A stretch of 64,000 bases of DNA from Isoetes taiwanensis (lineage: Eukaryota; Streptophyta; Lycopodiopsida; Isoetales; Isoetaceae): assembly GCA_021234155.1 (NCBI GenBank), contig JAJEKV010000001.1:23175189-23239188 (forward strand), in the 5' to 3' direction. Made by a program: the position numbers and the translations under genes. Of the stretch, positions 1 to 12,915 are shown piece after piece. Position 1 is the first letter of the stretch, and each line of letters opens with the position of its first letter. Under the pieces are notes generated by a model. It had not been told where the DNA came from, made no database searches, and saw only the letters and a program-made list of their open reading frames with translations.

Positions 1-267
1 TGTGGTCCGCCTTGAGCACATTAGATGATGATAACGAGGAGGTCCCGGGCTCCTACTTGAAGTAGAAGTGCTGAATGTTGGGAATAAGGAGTGTTAAGAT
101 ATCCCTAATTTGGATGGATACTCGAGAAAATTGGTATGACGATGTTTGGTATCTAAGTGAAATGCTGTCCCTAAAAATTACGAGGATTGATGTATGATGC
201 GGCATCTAGGTTGCTATTCAATGTAGAAGGAGATTGGATATATACGATATATCGGCGGGAGAAGTGG
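1..267. other. No gene seen
   Basis: AT-leaning sequence with no open frame of note and no recognised repeat. It only leads into the MITE that follows. Confidence 0.5.
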
Positions 268-600
268 TTTAAATTAAAATCCCCTTAAACCCCCTTTGGT
301 TTGGGTGCATATTCACCGAGGGGGGTGACTCGGCAACGAGAGTCGTTGGATAGGCATATTCACCCCTTATTCCTTAATCTACACCGTACGTAAAGTTCCT
401 CGTTTGTGGGGTATGCAAGTACATAATTTGCTATACTGTATAACAAGATTCGCAAAATACTATAAGATTTCAAGCGGAATACTATATGGTGTTGATTTTG
501 TACGTGCAGAATACAATTATGAGGGGCTCTCGCCCCTCGTCACCCCCATGTGAATATGCACCCAAACCAAAGGGGGTTTAAGGGGGATTTTAATTTAAAT
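268..600. mobile_element. MITE with long terminal inverted repeats
   Basis: The left end (from 268) reads TTTAAATTAAAATCCCC and runs on through a CCTTTGGTTTGGGTGCATA motif. The right end (about 541-600) is its reverse complement, including TATGCACCCAAACCAAAGG and GGATTTTAATTTAAA. The inverted repeats are about 48 bp or longer, and pairing extends inward to a GGGGTGAC/GTCACCCC match. Nothing inside codes for protein, which fits a non-autonomous DNA transposon. I could not fix a target-site duplication because the flanks are T/A-rich. A right-half relative lies at about 30,177-30,360 and its duplicate at 54,525-54,705. Confidence 0.8.
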
Positions 601-1394
601 GTGTTGGACCCAATGGTTGTGTTAATTAATGTCAATTGTAGTTATGTGTTGGTTGTTATGTGTTGGGGGATTTAATTTTTATATGTTGGATGTTAATGGT
701 TTGTGTTGCAAAAAAAAAATTTTGGCCCCTTCGGGGCCTTAGGGACGTCCCCCCCCCGGTGTGACAAAAATTTTAGAATTCAAACCAGAAAAAAACTAGA
801 ATTCATTTGAGGCTTTCATCACCTGTAGCTTTTGAATTTCATCACAATAAAACAAATAGAACATAAGTAAAAGTTACCATAAAGATAGAGCGGATTGATC
901 CCATTATTCTGAAAGTCATAAAGTTTGCAACACCCATACACAAACATTTTTGAACTGGAATTTAACAGCAGCCTTTGGCCTCCATGGATTCTTGTGGTGA
1001 GAAACCAAAGTGGGAAACTTTTCTGCTTGTTAGCACAAGGATCTAAAAGCCTTGGAATTTGCTTAATAACTGCCTCAAAATCTAAAAATGCATGGTAATT
1101 TTTTGCAAGCTTCATTCGGAATGAGCCATAAAACAATATCCAATAAGCGCCAATCCTCAGATTAATCACCGGTGGTAGGATGTGAAAGCCTACCAAACCC
1201 AGTAGAAATTTGCTGTTTTAACATAGATAACTTAACCAAACATATCCATATCATACACCATAAAAGAGATCTCGGAGAGAGCTTTCCAACCAATAAAAAT
1301 CATCTCAAACAGAGCTCTGGATCAAAAGTTATGACAAGAAATGTGTTGCCGACGGATAAACGGCACTACATCGCCCTTCAAGCCCACAACAAGA
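601..1394. other. AT-rich stretch, one unassigned open frame
   Basis: It holds short homopolymers (A9 and C10 near 710-760) and a 125-codon open frame on the minus strand at 819-1,196 that I do not recognise. Base composition alone could produce this frame, and I see no splice or start context that makes it convincing. Confidence 0.3.
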
Positions 1395-1596
1395 GGGCTT
1401 TTGTTGTGAGCCATTGGTTGTTGACCATTATGCACCACACGCAAAAAAAGGGCTTTTGTTGTGAGCCATTGGTTGTTTACCATTATGCACCACACGCACA
1501 AAAAGGGCTTTTGTTGTGAGCCATTGGTTGTTGACCATTATGCACCACACGCACAAAAAGGGCTTTTGTTGTGAGCCATTGGTTGTTGACCATTGA
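1395..1596. repeat. 55-bp tandem repeat, about 3.7 copies
   Basis: Units start at 1,395, 1,450, 1,505 and 1,560, each with GGGCTTTTGTTGTGAGCCAT followed by TGGTTGTTGACCATTATGCA and an ACACGCACAAAAA end. The last unit is cut short. Units differ by only one or two bases. Open frames on both strands here are by-products of the repeat. Confidence 0.92.
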
Positions 1597-3768
1597 AAAA
1601 AAAAGGCTAAAATCAATGGCTCAGAAATGGTGCACTCTAGATGTACGCATTAGTACATCCATTTGAATACATCACGAAATCATAGGAAAACCTTAGTGAA
1701 AAGCGTACAAAAACACAAAGAAAACCCCCTGTTATTATGCTACATATCTAAGGTGGAAACTGGATTATAAGTACCCAGCTCCTGAGAGGGAAAACACTTT
1801 AAAAGTGTGGGTTTGATTCGTGGAACGGTAGAGAATAATGTTGTATGAGGATGTTGATCCATAAATTATGGATTATAAAATTACACATATATTGTGTTTG
1901 GTAAAGAGATTGATGTTCCTGAGGTGTGATATAGACGACTAAGAAGACCACGTAGGCACGTGAATACACTTAATAACGTTGGTCAAATGCATGATCCTTA
2001 TGCGGGGTGAAAATTAAAGAAATGGCGGATCCTATGTCGGTAGAGGGTATGTAGACAGGGATAAGAGATCGGACAATAGTGTGGGACGTAGTTTTCCCAC
2101 AAGGTGAAGAGAGCTGAGGTCGAATCGGCGAAGGCGAATAAGCATTCTCGAAGATCAGCTTTGGAATGGAAGACGAAATTGCTAGCAAAGGGTGCAACCG
2201 TCCGGAAGCTACAAAGTATGTTGGAGCTCTGGCGAGCTTATTCTATGAAGGAAAGTTGACGTTGAACTAATGATACATTAGGAAGGCAAGTAATGTACCC
2301 ACCGACAAGTGGGAGACAAGAGGTGCTTGAAAGTTGTTGTAAACAATGTTTCAAATATAGAGAGTTTGAGGACACTTTGAAGAGACCAAAGCACGGAATA
2401 TGAAGAAGGGAGGCATCCAATGAACATCTACGCCAAGGAGGATGTGCTCTGGACTTGGTATCGTGTGTGCATCCCGAGGAGTAGTTCCGCGTTGGTAGAT
2501 GTGTATTAGGACCATTTACTAGGAACATAGCTAGAAAAAGATAGGGTATATACTAGAACTTTTAGTTCACATATATGAATCTGGGTAATGAAGATAAGAA
2601 TTCCTATAGTAGACATCAAGTATGGCCACTAGGAACTTAGGGTGGCATGTGCCCCTATGGAATTTATGACTAGAGCGTGAGGACCAAGGCAACCTAAGGA
2701 TAGAGAGTCTAGAAGGTGTGGTGTGAAATCCACAGCATATATACGTCAATGAATCATATATGAGTCAAGAGTTAGGGTTGGTGCACACATGTTACTATAT
2801 CTCATAATAACAACGTAGTGGTTTCGGATGTTTGAAGGATTTAGTAGTATTACATACTACACTAGCGAGGATATCAAGGATGTCGATTGTGACATCCAGA
2901 TGTATGTCATATTAAAAGATAATAGAATATTCGTACAAGGCGAGGGAAATATTACTTGACAAGGTTTACAGAAGGGGCATAATGATATGCTTATATACGA
3001 GATATTGGGTTAGGTATGCTTTACCAGAGATAAGCATTCAAGTTATCCGAATGGTTAGAGTTGATTATCTTAGATACGTCGTACTAAGGAAGACGAGAAA
3101 AGTTTAAATGAGTGAGAATAGATAGAGTAAGTCTAGCATATACGGTGATGTTACGTTCAAAAACATCCCGAGGATGGTTGGAACGGTATTGGAATAACCG
3201 ATAATGAGAGCTTAACTACTCAAAGGTTCTAGATACCAATGTATTAGTTCAACTTTATAAGCTAAGAGCATTTATTTGGTTTTGGGAATGAAAAGATATA
3301 TAAGAATATCGCGTCCCCTGATGGAAGATAAGAAGGAGTACGATGACTTTGGCGATTATACCTTTAGGGGTAACCAAGAAGAGGGGGCGATACATAGGAA
3401 TTCCAAGTCCCGATAAAATCAAGACGAGGTGTATTGATCGAGCGGTTAAGGTTATATAGACCAGTAGTCCATATAATCGAAGAGTTACCCTACACGCTTG
3501 AAACAATTCTAGGTACGTAGTAGAAGCTGGAGGATCCGTTTCCTTGCGGCATAGACCCGTTAGAGATTATGACTTTGAAACTCTTAAGAGGGTAAGGAAT
3601 TGGATAATCATATGGCGGTTACTAACGAAGATTGAAACATTGGATTTTCCTATTAGAAGACCAGAGGGTTTTAGTGCCTCCGCTTCATTATGAGGGAGCC
3701 AAAGACGACAACATTCAAAGGGATCAAAAGTTGAGGTTGACATGCTAACTTAAGATAAATAGGTTAGG
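1597..3768. other. Decayed sequence, no gene seen
   Basis: About 2.2 kb with frequent stops in all frames. Short minus-strand frames near 1,970, 2,238, 2,567 and 3,255 have no motif I recognise. The texture resembles the old retroelement sequence to its right. Confidence 0.4.
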
Positions 3769-4024
3769 TGTGACAAAACATGGCTAAACGCAAATTAATC
3801 AAGGAACCTTTAGAAAAGGCCTTGGGTGTGGTAGAAACCTTTGGAACTATGGCATAATCCCATGGGAAAATTATAGTTTATGTACGGGGTTAAAGTACCA
3901 TAAGTTTAAATTCATCCCTTTTAGGTCAACCCTTTAGGTTAAGATACTCCATGGTGGCGTACCTTTATTGGGTGACGTGTCAGCTTATTTATACATATAC
4001 CATATAAATACATGGAACGTCACA
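3769..4024 (-). repeat. Probable 3' LTR of element A
   Basis: It begins TGTGACAAAACATGGC and ends GGAACGTCACA on the plus strand. It shares an ACATGGCT motif near the start and the last ~60 bp with the other LTRs of this family at 8,791 and 24,184. It is about 60 bp longer than the 5' LTR and poorly conserved in the middle, so the left boundary is uncertain. Confidence 0.5.
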
Positions 4025-6502
4025 TTCACCCCCTCTTAGAAAATAATGCTGTCCTCAGCATTGGGGTTAGTTAAACAAATGACGGTTATTCGAAAACTGC
4101 AATAGAAGGAAGTATCCTTAAACCTTCTTATGATAAGTATGTTAAATGCACCTTGGTGCTTAAACTCTTCTATGCAGATCCATACATGGGCAAGTCACGC
4201 GTCTTTTTTCTTGGCATTACATGTGAATACATCAAGCATGTACAAGTCCAACGTAGAGTTGGCCCCCCCCATTTGGGAAGTAGGTGGTACAACCACATCA
4301 TAAGAACTACAAAGGTTACATTTCAAATAAGTTAGAGCAGATCTCTAGCATTGTGGGATGAGGATATATGTTTGTTATGTACATAGCATGGACACATCGA
4401 TAAACATCTTTGGAGAGGTAATCTAGGTGGTGACACTAGGAGAGAAAGACGGCGTATCCTAAAGTTCTTGATGGAGGTGCGGAGATACGTTCTCGAAATG
4501 TGCAAAGGATGATCAATCCGTTGCATGCTAGGGTATGATGTGGTAGTTTGCACTTGAAGTAAATGTCAACGGCCAATAGAATAAAGCTTAAGGTAGTGGG
4601 GTTGAGTAGTACAATAGTACAATTCCGGGATAGGTATCAAATAGGAGTTACATGCTAGAAGTTAAAATGTGTCTTGAATAGACACCTAAAACTAACTTTC
4701 CCACATGATCCATACCGGATCGAAAGTGAGGTGACGCCATGGGTTTCATGGAGGTCTCGAACATGGATACAAGTCCGTGTTGTCTCAACATAGATAATTG
4801 TAGAAAGGCTCACAAAGTACAAGGCAAGCACCTTGTAATTCCGCGATTTATCTGAAGGCTCACCCGCTCTTAGGCCATGACTATAGCTTAAATCGCGGAT
4901 GCCAAGTCATTTGGAATGCCGAACAACAAAGATGACATCATGACAGAAATGTAATGAGTAACATTTCGGGATGTAGGACAATGTTGGATTATAACCCCCA
5001 ATGATAGGTAGGTTTACAATATAAGGGCCATATAATAGTGGCTTAGAAGGCACAAGACGGTTAACGGATATGTAAAGGAGTAATTGGATTGGTGACTCTA
5101 CTGAATATAGATCACAACTAAAGGATGATTTGTATACGATGTGGCAGACGTAAGGGCCAGGATACTGAAAATCGGCCATAGACGTAGAAAACATATTGAC
5201 GAAAAAAAAGGACCCTGATGCATGATATTTAGCAATCTGGATAGATAGGTTATTACCTAACATGAAGGGTGGTCATTGCTAATATACAAAGGTAGATTTG
5301 CGGCTTGAAAGGCAGCAAGAGCTGAAAAACTCCTTAAAGATTTGGTGCATGGCTTAGGGAAGAAGACTTCCATGTCCTAAGACAAGATGGTGAATTGAAT
5401 TCACCAAGGACATTTTTAATAAATAGATAGATAGGTAGATAGCATTTATATGTCATGCCACATTGGCAGCGTCCCTGAGGACACATGATGGACCCCCAGA
5501 GACTTGAACACAATATCTCTGAATAGAGGAGGCCTACCTTGGGGGGTCTTTGGGTGGTACTGTCCTTTGGGACATTCACATAACCCCTTGGAATACGTAA
5601 GTTCATTTGTGGAACTTAACGCCATTTGGGGATTAAAGGAATGGTTGGAAATACTTTGCCCCAACCATATTTGGATACCCTAGAAGGAGGTGAGTAATCA
5701 ACAATGGTTGGGTGGCATTGGATTGTGCGGAGAACAACTCTAAAAAAAAGGTAGATCACATCACTTTGACAAAGTGTGGTGGTGAATAACTACTCATAGC
5801 CATATAGGCGGTGAAGTTTGGCACAAAATGATACCAAGGTTTGTACCCAACAAAAGGACTCATTACGTATTTCGGTAGTATGTGCCATGATCTAGGGAAG
5901 TGATCCGTAAAAGGAACAAGACCAATGAGAAGGAATATTGAAGGGTGGTAGGATCAAAGGAATCCAAACCGATGGTCTAGAGGGGTGTTTGCATGGCGAT
6001 CCCTAGTCGGTTGGACGACAAAGAGATCCTTTCTCACGGGAACCGAGACGAGTCAAGGTTTAGACACTAGAGTGAGGCAACGTTAATTAGAATTATGTTT
6101 ATAAAACATTACTTATATAACGTCGAATAAGGTCTAATATAAAGCATATGAATGTAGTATGGATTGAATCATGGCAAGGGCGAAAAACTGTGTTATCAAG
6201 GCATCTACCAAAGGACAATAATAATTAAAGTTATGGATCGAGGAACGCCGATAACGGACATTATTATAATTAAGCCTAAAGAATATCCAAGGATATAACA
6301 CATGCTGCTATTCTAGAGAGTTGCCCTGTCATTAATTAAATTCCGGAATTAGTCCCACCAAGTGAGTTGATGTTATCATAACAAGTTGGCCGGACTTGCT
6401 AGATTACGTCGTGTCATTTGGTCGATTTATTCCTAGGGGATACTAGCTTTATATATGGTTAACAGTTATCCGGTTGACTATGGCAGAGAAAGGTCGACTC
6501 CC

Positions 6503-6589
6503 GTGGCCATGGCAAGAGTGCTTACTCCGGCGGCCATGGCGAGAGAGTTTGCCCCGGCGGCTATGGCGAGAGAGCTTGCCCTGGCGGAG
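6503..6589 (+). repeat. 27-bp tandem repeat, about 3 copies
   Basis: Three units built on CATGGCGAGAGAG. Read on the plus strand they give an alanine-rich nonapeptide repeat (AMARELAPA-like) inside a 111-codon open frame at 6,455-6,790. I cannot assign the frame to a family. Confidence 0.7.
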
Positions 6590-6689
6590 TTGCTGCCTCC
6601 ACTTCGTGGGTTTACCAAAGGCACGGCTCTAATTTTAAAATATAGATGCATTATACATATTAGAAAAAGGGTTATATCCCTTCAAGAAA

Positions 6690-6915
6690 GAAGTTGGCTT
6701 ATTGGTGAAGGTGTTGGTTTGGGTGCAGAAGGTCAGGGGTTCAAGATTTATAGTACCCTTTTATATAAAAGTTGCTATGCAGAGAAATAGAGTACTATAT
6801 GTGTATAAGAAATATATGAAACACATATGTTACATTCAAGAGAGAGTTTGGTGTGGTGGTAGGCACCTAGGTTTGGAGTTCGAGGTCATGGGTTCAAATG
6901 GGGTTGAGGCGCCAT
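6690..6915 (+). mobile_element. Two tRNA-like SINE heads
   Basis: At about 6,843-6,900 an A-box-like TGGTGTGGTGGT is followed at tRNA spacing by a B-box-like GGGTTCAAATGG. A second, weaker pair lies about 150 bp upstream (TGGCTTATTGGT, then GGGGTTCAAGATT). This is how tRNA-derived SINE heads look in plants. No clear tail or target-site duplication is visible, so full extents are unknown. Confidence 0.45.
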
Positions 6916-7399
6916 AAAATATGTATATAAAAGAAAATAATAAAATTTTTATCTGGAAAATACGCGTTTTTATCTGGTCGGCCGACAAAGATTTATTATC
7001 TGGCGTTTCTACCGCGTGTGAGTCGATCAAAAGCAAGCGGTTGCCGAAGTTAACTTCGGGGCCCCTCCTTGACCATTTTTCGCCCGACTAACGATGTTGT
7101 CCTAGGGTATTTGGGGTGCGCCCGATCCAATGGAGCCATTTCGCCTTCATCCCAGCTACCTACAAAAGGTTATAGCCCCTCCAAACTTGGGTCCTCCATT
7201 CGCCCTAACTTCTTTAAACCTAACCGACGAGCTACGAGTTAGAGTTTGGCGGTGCTATGATTCGGTCAAACCGAATCATGGCTCGATACTGCTGGTGGAC
7301 GCTCCCGAATATATCGACACCCACCCGTACATACAGGGGACTTTCCCCTCCCATGGCAACCAACTTGCCATGGCGCAGGGCCCCTCCGTCTATTTCGGG

Positions 7400-8700
7400 C
7401 CATCTATGAAATGATGCCCGAAAGAAGGACACGAAAAAGGTCATTCGCCCACGCCTTCAATGGGACTCCCTACGCCGCGGAAGCATGAATACAAGGGTTA
7501 GCACACAAAGATAAATCATATATAAATAACCACCACGAAGGGTGGCGCATCCATCAAATACCAACGGCATAGAATATGCATCTAAACCTAAGAAAACACC
7601 CAAACCCCGGGTTCTACCCTACTCGGACTCCGGTGAGGATCGATTGGCTGGGCCTCAAGAGATCAGCAGACCGAGTCTTGGCATGGCGTTGGCTGGCATA
7701 GAACATCGGCTAGGGTTGACCACTCCATCCGCCCCTCCTGTGCACACTTTGCAGATGGGTCAATTCACGCTATGGCTTCGCTATAGCCTTCCGGAGACGC
7801 AGGTTCAAGGTATCACCCTTTGAGCCTACTCCAGGTTCATGACGCCTGGTTCGATGAGGCAGGTCCGGGCGTCCCCCTTCGAATCACAGTGGTTCCATGG
7901 GTGAGCTAGAGAATACGTGCCGCATCAGCGACCCCCGCATTCGTACCCGACTTACTCACCCTAAATCTACCCAAAGTACAGGATGCCCCATGCGGGTCAC
8001 ACCTCTGTACCCAGGGAGTGTCAGACCCATACCCGGCCCGGCTCGCGCCTAGCTCACTGGCCGGCTATTAGGCCTAGCCCACTGTAGGAGTCTCATGAGC
8101 CTTTTATGTTCGTGCAAGACCCCACCCCCACTTCACCACTGTGTTCCTTGTCTGGTGCTAAGCCAGTCCATAGCATCTATGACCCGGTGGGCTCTTGTGC
8201 ACAGGCCGCAATATTGGGAATTACAGGGTTTTATCTAGGAACATACTAACGTATATGAGTTCAGAGGTCTCTACCCCGCCCTTATTTCCCCCATTTCCAG
8301 AGTGATACCATACAAAGAACTATCAATCCATCCTTTTTAGGAACCAAACCAGAATCAGAATATAAAGAGAACTTACCTTTACAATCAAGGGTTAGTTCCT
8401 ACCATTAAAACACGTGAGAGAAATGAGATGAGAACATCGGAACAAGTGCCCAACAGGGCTACCCTAGAATTCACAACTAAACTACTACCAACCCGGTGTT
8501 TGGTGGACCCGTTATCGTGGGGTGCTTCCATAGTGTTTGTCTGAAGGGTGGCGGCAGCAGCTAGGGGTTGTTTAGTGATTTTGGTGAGGTCGAAGAATCC
8601 TTGAAGCTCAGCTGCTCCTTGGGCGCTCAAGAATACATCCTTGGGCCAAATCAGCTGCTCCTTGAGCCAGCTCCTCCTCTCCTCCATCTCCAAATGCTCC
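7400..8700 (-). other. Leader block shared by elements A and B
   Basis: This non-coding stretch, just inside the 5' LTR of element A, is clearly homologous to 32.69-33.96 kb and its duplicate at 57.06-58.33 kb. Shared landmarks include CCACTCCATCCGCCCCTC, the TTTGCAGATGGG run, a CCGGCC/AGCC cluster and the phrase around ACCCGGTGGG followed by GCACAGGCCGC. No open frame is shared between copies. A minus-strand ORF at 8,385-8,693 (102 codons) starts close to the LTR and may be the first exon of gag; element B has a loosely similar T-rich peptide there. Confidence 0.6.
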
Positions 8701-8790
8701 TAATTCAATTGGGGCACAAAAGCCCTAATTTGGGTGTCCAAAATGGAAACCATGCCTTGCCCAATCGATTTGGGCCAAGTGGCACCCCCT

Positions 8791-8985
8791 TGTTGGTGCT
8801 AATTAACTAATTTAGCTTAATTAGGGTAATTAGGCTATATACTTTATAATTATCCACAATGGATTTATTAACATAGCTAAATAAAACCATTGTGGTCGAC
8901 GCCCACTTAGCCAATTACCCCCTTATGTCCTAGTGACGTGTCCCGGCGTGCATACATATACCGTATGAATGCCTGGAACGTCACA
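8791..8985 (-). repeat. 5' LTR of element A
   Basis: It is bounded by TGTTGGTGCT and GGAACGTCACA (TG...CA). Its length of about 195 bp matches the 194-bp LTR of element B at 58,354-58,547. The last ~60 bp, including a CATACATATACC motif, match the LTR at 3,769-4,024. Confidence 0.65.
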
Positions 8986-11900
8986 ATGCATTTCTAAACA
9001 ACATTAACTAAGAACATTCTAATCGGCTACATCCTAAAAAACACAAAAAATACGCATTTACTTAATGAATTTCAGTTAAGGAATTCCACCAGGATGAAGC
9101 ATTTATCTATGGTAGGTAGCATTGTGGATATGCACATATGCTACTTATTGGTGAATAGGTGCAGCTTGATATTGGCGGGGAAAAAATAATTTGCATGATC
9201 CAGTACAATGAACCCTATACATTTAGTTCAACTAATAACAAACCATAAAACTATAACACATCATAAATGATGTGTCTGTACATTGGAAGTTATATGTGAG
9301 CGTAAACTCCTTATGAGTTTTAAAATTATAGGTTATATACTTGGATAATAGGTGAACACAAGGCATAATTGTCTTATAGTCCTACTAGAAGACAGTGCTA
9401 AGGCACTATGAATTGCACCAGCGCCACAAATCAGTATGTTGGAGAGTGAGAATAACAATCTATCATAAGTCACCAATCACGCCAGTGAACATAGACAATA
9501 GTAAGTATCCTAGACCTAGTTACAATGTTTGAGAAACATGAGGAGGTTCTTACCAGATAGACCAAATAACCTATCTTGAATTGAATCGAATAAACAAGAT
9601 GGTTAATGAGATATGTGAAGAGGACAAGATCAGTACAAAAGAAAACAAATGTTGTTCTTGTTATGCCAAGGTGATGCATCTTATTGTGCATCTCTTAAAC
9701 AAGTCTAGGGTCTTAGATACTCCCACGGGCCTTGTAAGTATTAGGGAACGCTTTCAAGGTGCTGTAAATATGATACTATTTCGAGGTTGCATTTGCATGC
9801 CATATGTATTGAGCATGCAACCTTATCGTCTAAGTGCAACCTTTTTCGTGTTTTTTTAAGTTAACCACTGGATGAAATAAATTACATACAATTGAAACCA
9901 TTGGATGACGTGGATAACATAATCTACAATGAACCCATTATGGCACATCACACAGAGGCCGGCAAACAGAGAAGGCACAGAGACGGCTGATCCGGCCTCA
10001 AATAAGAACGTAAATAACACACAAAAATCCAGAAAGAAATCCGGAATAAAAATTTGGACCAAGCAAGGAAAATGGTCTGTTGATGGAAGGAAGATCGTTT
10101 GAAGGAAAATCGTTTGAAGGACACGATCATGGCTACACAGAGGATCCACTGGCCGGGGGTCAAATCCTGGTAAACGCCTTATCAGTAATCTACCTAGGCA
10201 TGGGCTCTCAGGGGCCTATTCTATTCTATTCTGGCCGTAGCCAGATCCAGGAGCCATGCTATCCAGGGCAAAATCCGACCCACATAATGGCGAATCCTGC
10301 AGTAGACGCAACAGATGGCAAACCTAGATGCAGTAGATAGCGGCAACTCTGCTCCAGGACGGCGGATGCATGAATTGTAGCCCTGAGGCCTGCGACCAAA
10401 AAGTAAAGAAACCTAATTTCCAAAAAAGGAAAAAAAAAATCATATCAAACCATTACAAGAAGGGCCATTCCAAACCATTAAAAAAAAACAATTCCAAACC
10501 ATTGCAAAAAACCCTGGAAATTGTCTATAGCGAACCTTATAGATGAATATTTCATCCACAAGGACCTATTGTTTGTGAGCGCCGATCCTGATGTAGGAGA
10601 AGAAGAAAAGCCGAGCAGTTATGGAAATCTCAAAACAACAGAAGGTCCAACGTTTGTTTCCATGGGTTTCAAATTTTCAGCCATTGCTGCATAAAATAAC
10701 AAATCCAATGATAAACTTGATTGACCTGGATATCAACCTAGAATTTTACAATCACAACATTCAATTAAAAGATTTCCAGTGAAAATCTTTGTCTTGATCC
10801 GGTAGAGCAAATGCTCTTGCTGCGGACCTTTATCCAAAAAACAATCCTTCGCGGACATTTATTGATATGTAGCTTATTTATTTCAATCAGTCGTGCCTGC
10901 TTTGATTTTTTCAAATGATTGATTATTACTTTATCATGTACTAGTAACAGTACCCTGCATTGCTGGTCGTAAGTTGGCAAATGATTGATTATTACTTTAT
11001 CATGTACTAGTAACAGTACCCTGCATTGCTGGTCATAAGTTGGGATCCTGTAATGTTGTAGCCGCAATAAGAAAAACGTGCAGTAATAATCCAATTTTTG
11101 TAACTTTTTATTATCATAAAAACTTTTTAATTGACGACGTCTAAAAGAAACCTAGCTCCTTCATTTATTAGTGTTGCATCTATGTCTCTGAGAGTTTTAG
11201 GTAGAACAACACGCTACTTGTTCATAGCAATTTCGAGTAGGTGTGAAGTGACATGGGTGTTGTTATCATGGCAATTCTGAATAGGTATGAAGTGACATCG
11301 GTGGTGTTATTTATTGTAGGTGAATGTTTTACCTTGTTACATTACATCTACAAATAATTCGTGTAAGGTAAGGTCAATGGAGTTGAAATGTAGTTAACTA
11401 TATACATTGTTTGGTTCGTCTATAGGTTGTTAAGGTAAAACTGTGATAGCTTTATCAATATTTCAAACATGGACCATTTACCAAATGTAGACATCACTTT
11501 CCTTTGAAACAACATAATCTGACATTTTTGGATGGACAGACCTACAAAGCAACCAACACTAATAATGTGCATCATATTTTGTCTGCATTACTGGTGTAGC
11601 AATTCATCTCATGTAGACGGCTTGATGAACTCTTAAAAGTTTCTGTCATATCTACAAATGAAACACCTGTACATCTCCTTTTATTGATCATGGCAAGAAT
11701 TGATAAAACACAATAGTTTACAAACTTTCTTTAAATTGACGTTGGTAAGGTAAAACTATATTAATTTTATTCATATTTCAAACATGGATTATTCAGCTAA
11801 TAAAGATGTCAATTTCTTTAAAAAAAACAAAACTAATTTGTTCTTAGCACTTCTGGATGGACAGACCTGCAAAGAAATCAACACTAATGATGTACATCAT

Positions 11901-12915
11901 AAAACACACGCATATTATTTTGTCTACATTACTGGTATAGCAATTGATCTCCTCTGATGGAGGCAGGAATTGTTTAAATTGCTAAAGCGTATTCTTCTGC
12001 AACCTAAATACATGCAAAGGCAATATCAATCCAGTTATTTGCATTAAAAACCATAATGTTACAGTGTAGTATACAAACATGGAATGTTCTTTGCAAACTG
12101 AACATGCCCATGTCACCCCTAGAGTGAATCCTAGTTAATATTTAGGAGGCAACAAAAGTTGGAAGAGGGGGCAAAGCAGGCTATGTTGGATATCGGCAGA
12201 GAACATATTTTTAAGAGAAACTGAGTGTAACAACCATCCTGCATTTCCAAGCCAAGCCAGATGTGTGTGCAGAAAGCCCACAAACATCCCCGCTGCTCCA
12301 TTACCAGACATCTGGCTGCCATTGTTATAGCAGCTAATCCCAAACCCTAGCTGTTCCTTGATCATCTTTGATCCCTCTCTAACCAAGGAAGTAAAGAAAA
12401 CACTTATATAAAGAGAGATTCTTTCAATTTTGGAGTTCCCATTTCCTTCTTTGCGTCACATCATTAGGATGGGCTTATCTCTAGGACAAAAAATATTCAG
12501 TTCCCAATTGGTTCTTTGCTTCTGTCATCATAATGGACATATATTGCGCATATACCTCTGAGGTTTGCAACAACTGATTTGCGTGGTTTGCATGGCTCCA
12601 TGTAGCTGTAAGATTAACTGCCGTCGTGATTCTGCATAATTAGCAAGATATAAAGGGAAAGTATGTTAGAATTCCAAGTGGTGCCTGCTTGAGAAGAAAT
12701 TAGTTGTGCAATGACAGTAGTTAGTTCGTTGTAACATAACATATGTTGTTATGCCTTACATTTTCAAATTAATTGCAATATTAAGCTAAATGAGTGAGTG
12801 CTATACCTTTGTACTATGATAGATAAAGCAGTAAGAGTTTTGTAGCCTTAACTTGGTGGCATAGGGACATGCCAAGCTAGTGAGCCATGGCATTTTTTTG
12901 AAAGGTAGAGGCCAC
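8986..12915. other. AT-rich intergenic stretch with local repeats
   Basis: No gene could be supported over almost 4 kb. It holds a 66-bp tandem pair (10,912-11,043), a diverged direct repeat (about 11,440-11,640 versus 11,745-11,960, sharing GGATGGACAGACCT), and a minus-strand open frame at 12,135-12,386. That frame could be a 3' exon of the gene to its right, but I cannot connect it. Confidence 0.4.
10912..11043. repeat. 66-bp tandem duplication
   Basis: Two adjacent 66-bp units start CAAATGATTGATTATTAC at 10,912 and 10,978. They differ at essentially one position (TCGTAAG versus TCATAAG). Confidence 0.93.

Larger units (their letters stand above)
3769..8985 (-). mobile_element. Decayed Ty3/gypsy-like LTR element A
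   Basis: The unit is defined by two LTR-like ends that both finish, on the plus strand, in a GGAACGTCACA motif. That is a minus-strand LTR starting TGTGACGTTCC. Next to the lower LTR (4,025-4,038) is a polypurine tract read on the minus strand, preceded by a degenerate pol end coding NAEDSI with a stop soon after. This matches element B and the usual end of plant gypsy pol. Most of pol between 4.1 and 6.4 kb is too decayed to place domains. Flanking 5-mers do not match, so the ends may come from different insertions or later rearrangement. Confidence 0.55.

Noticed and set aside
1395-1596. CRISPR-like array
   Set aside because: Units are directly abutting 55-mers with no variable spacers, in a plant-type sequence context.
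1760-1830. Possible tRNA gene (GGGTTTGATTCGTGG resembles a B box)
   Set aside because: No matching A box or cloverleaf pairing could be drawn.
7044-7059. Perfect 16-bp palindrome CCGAAGTTAACTTCGG
   Set aside because: It is isolated, with no neighbouring promoter or gene to make an operator plausible.
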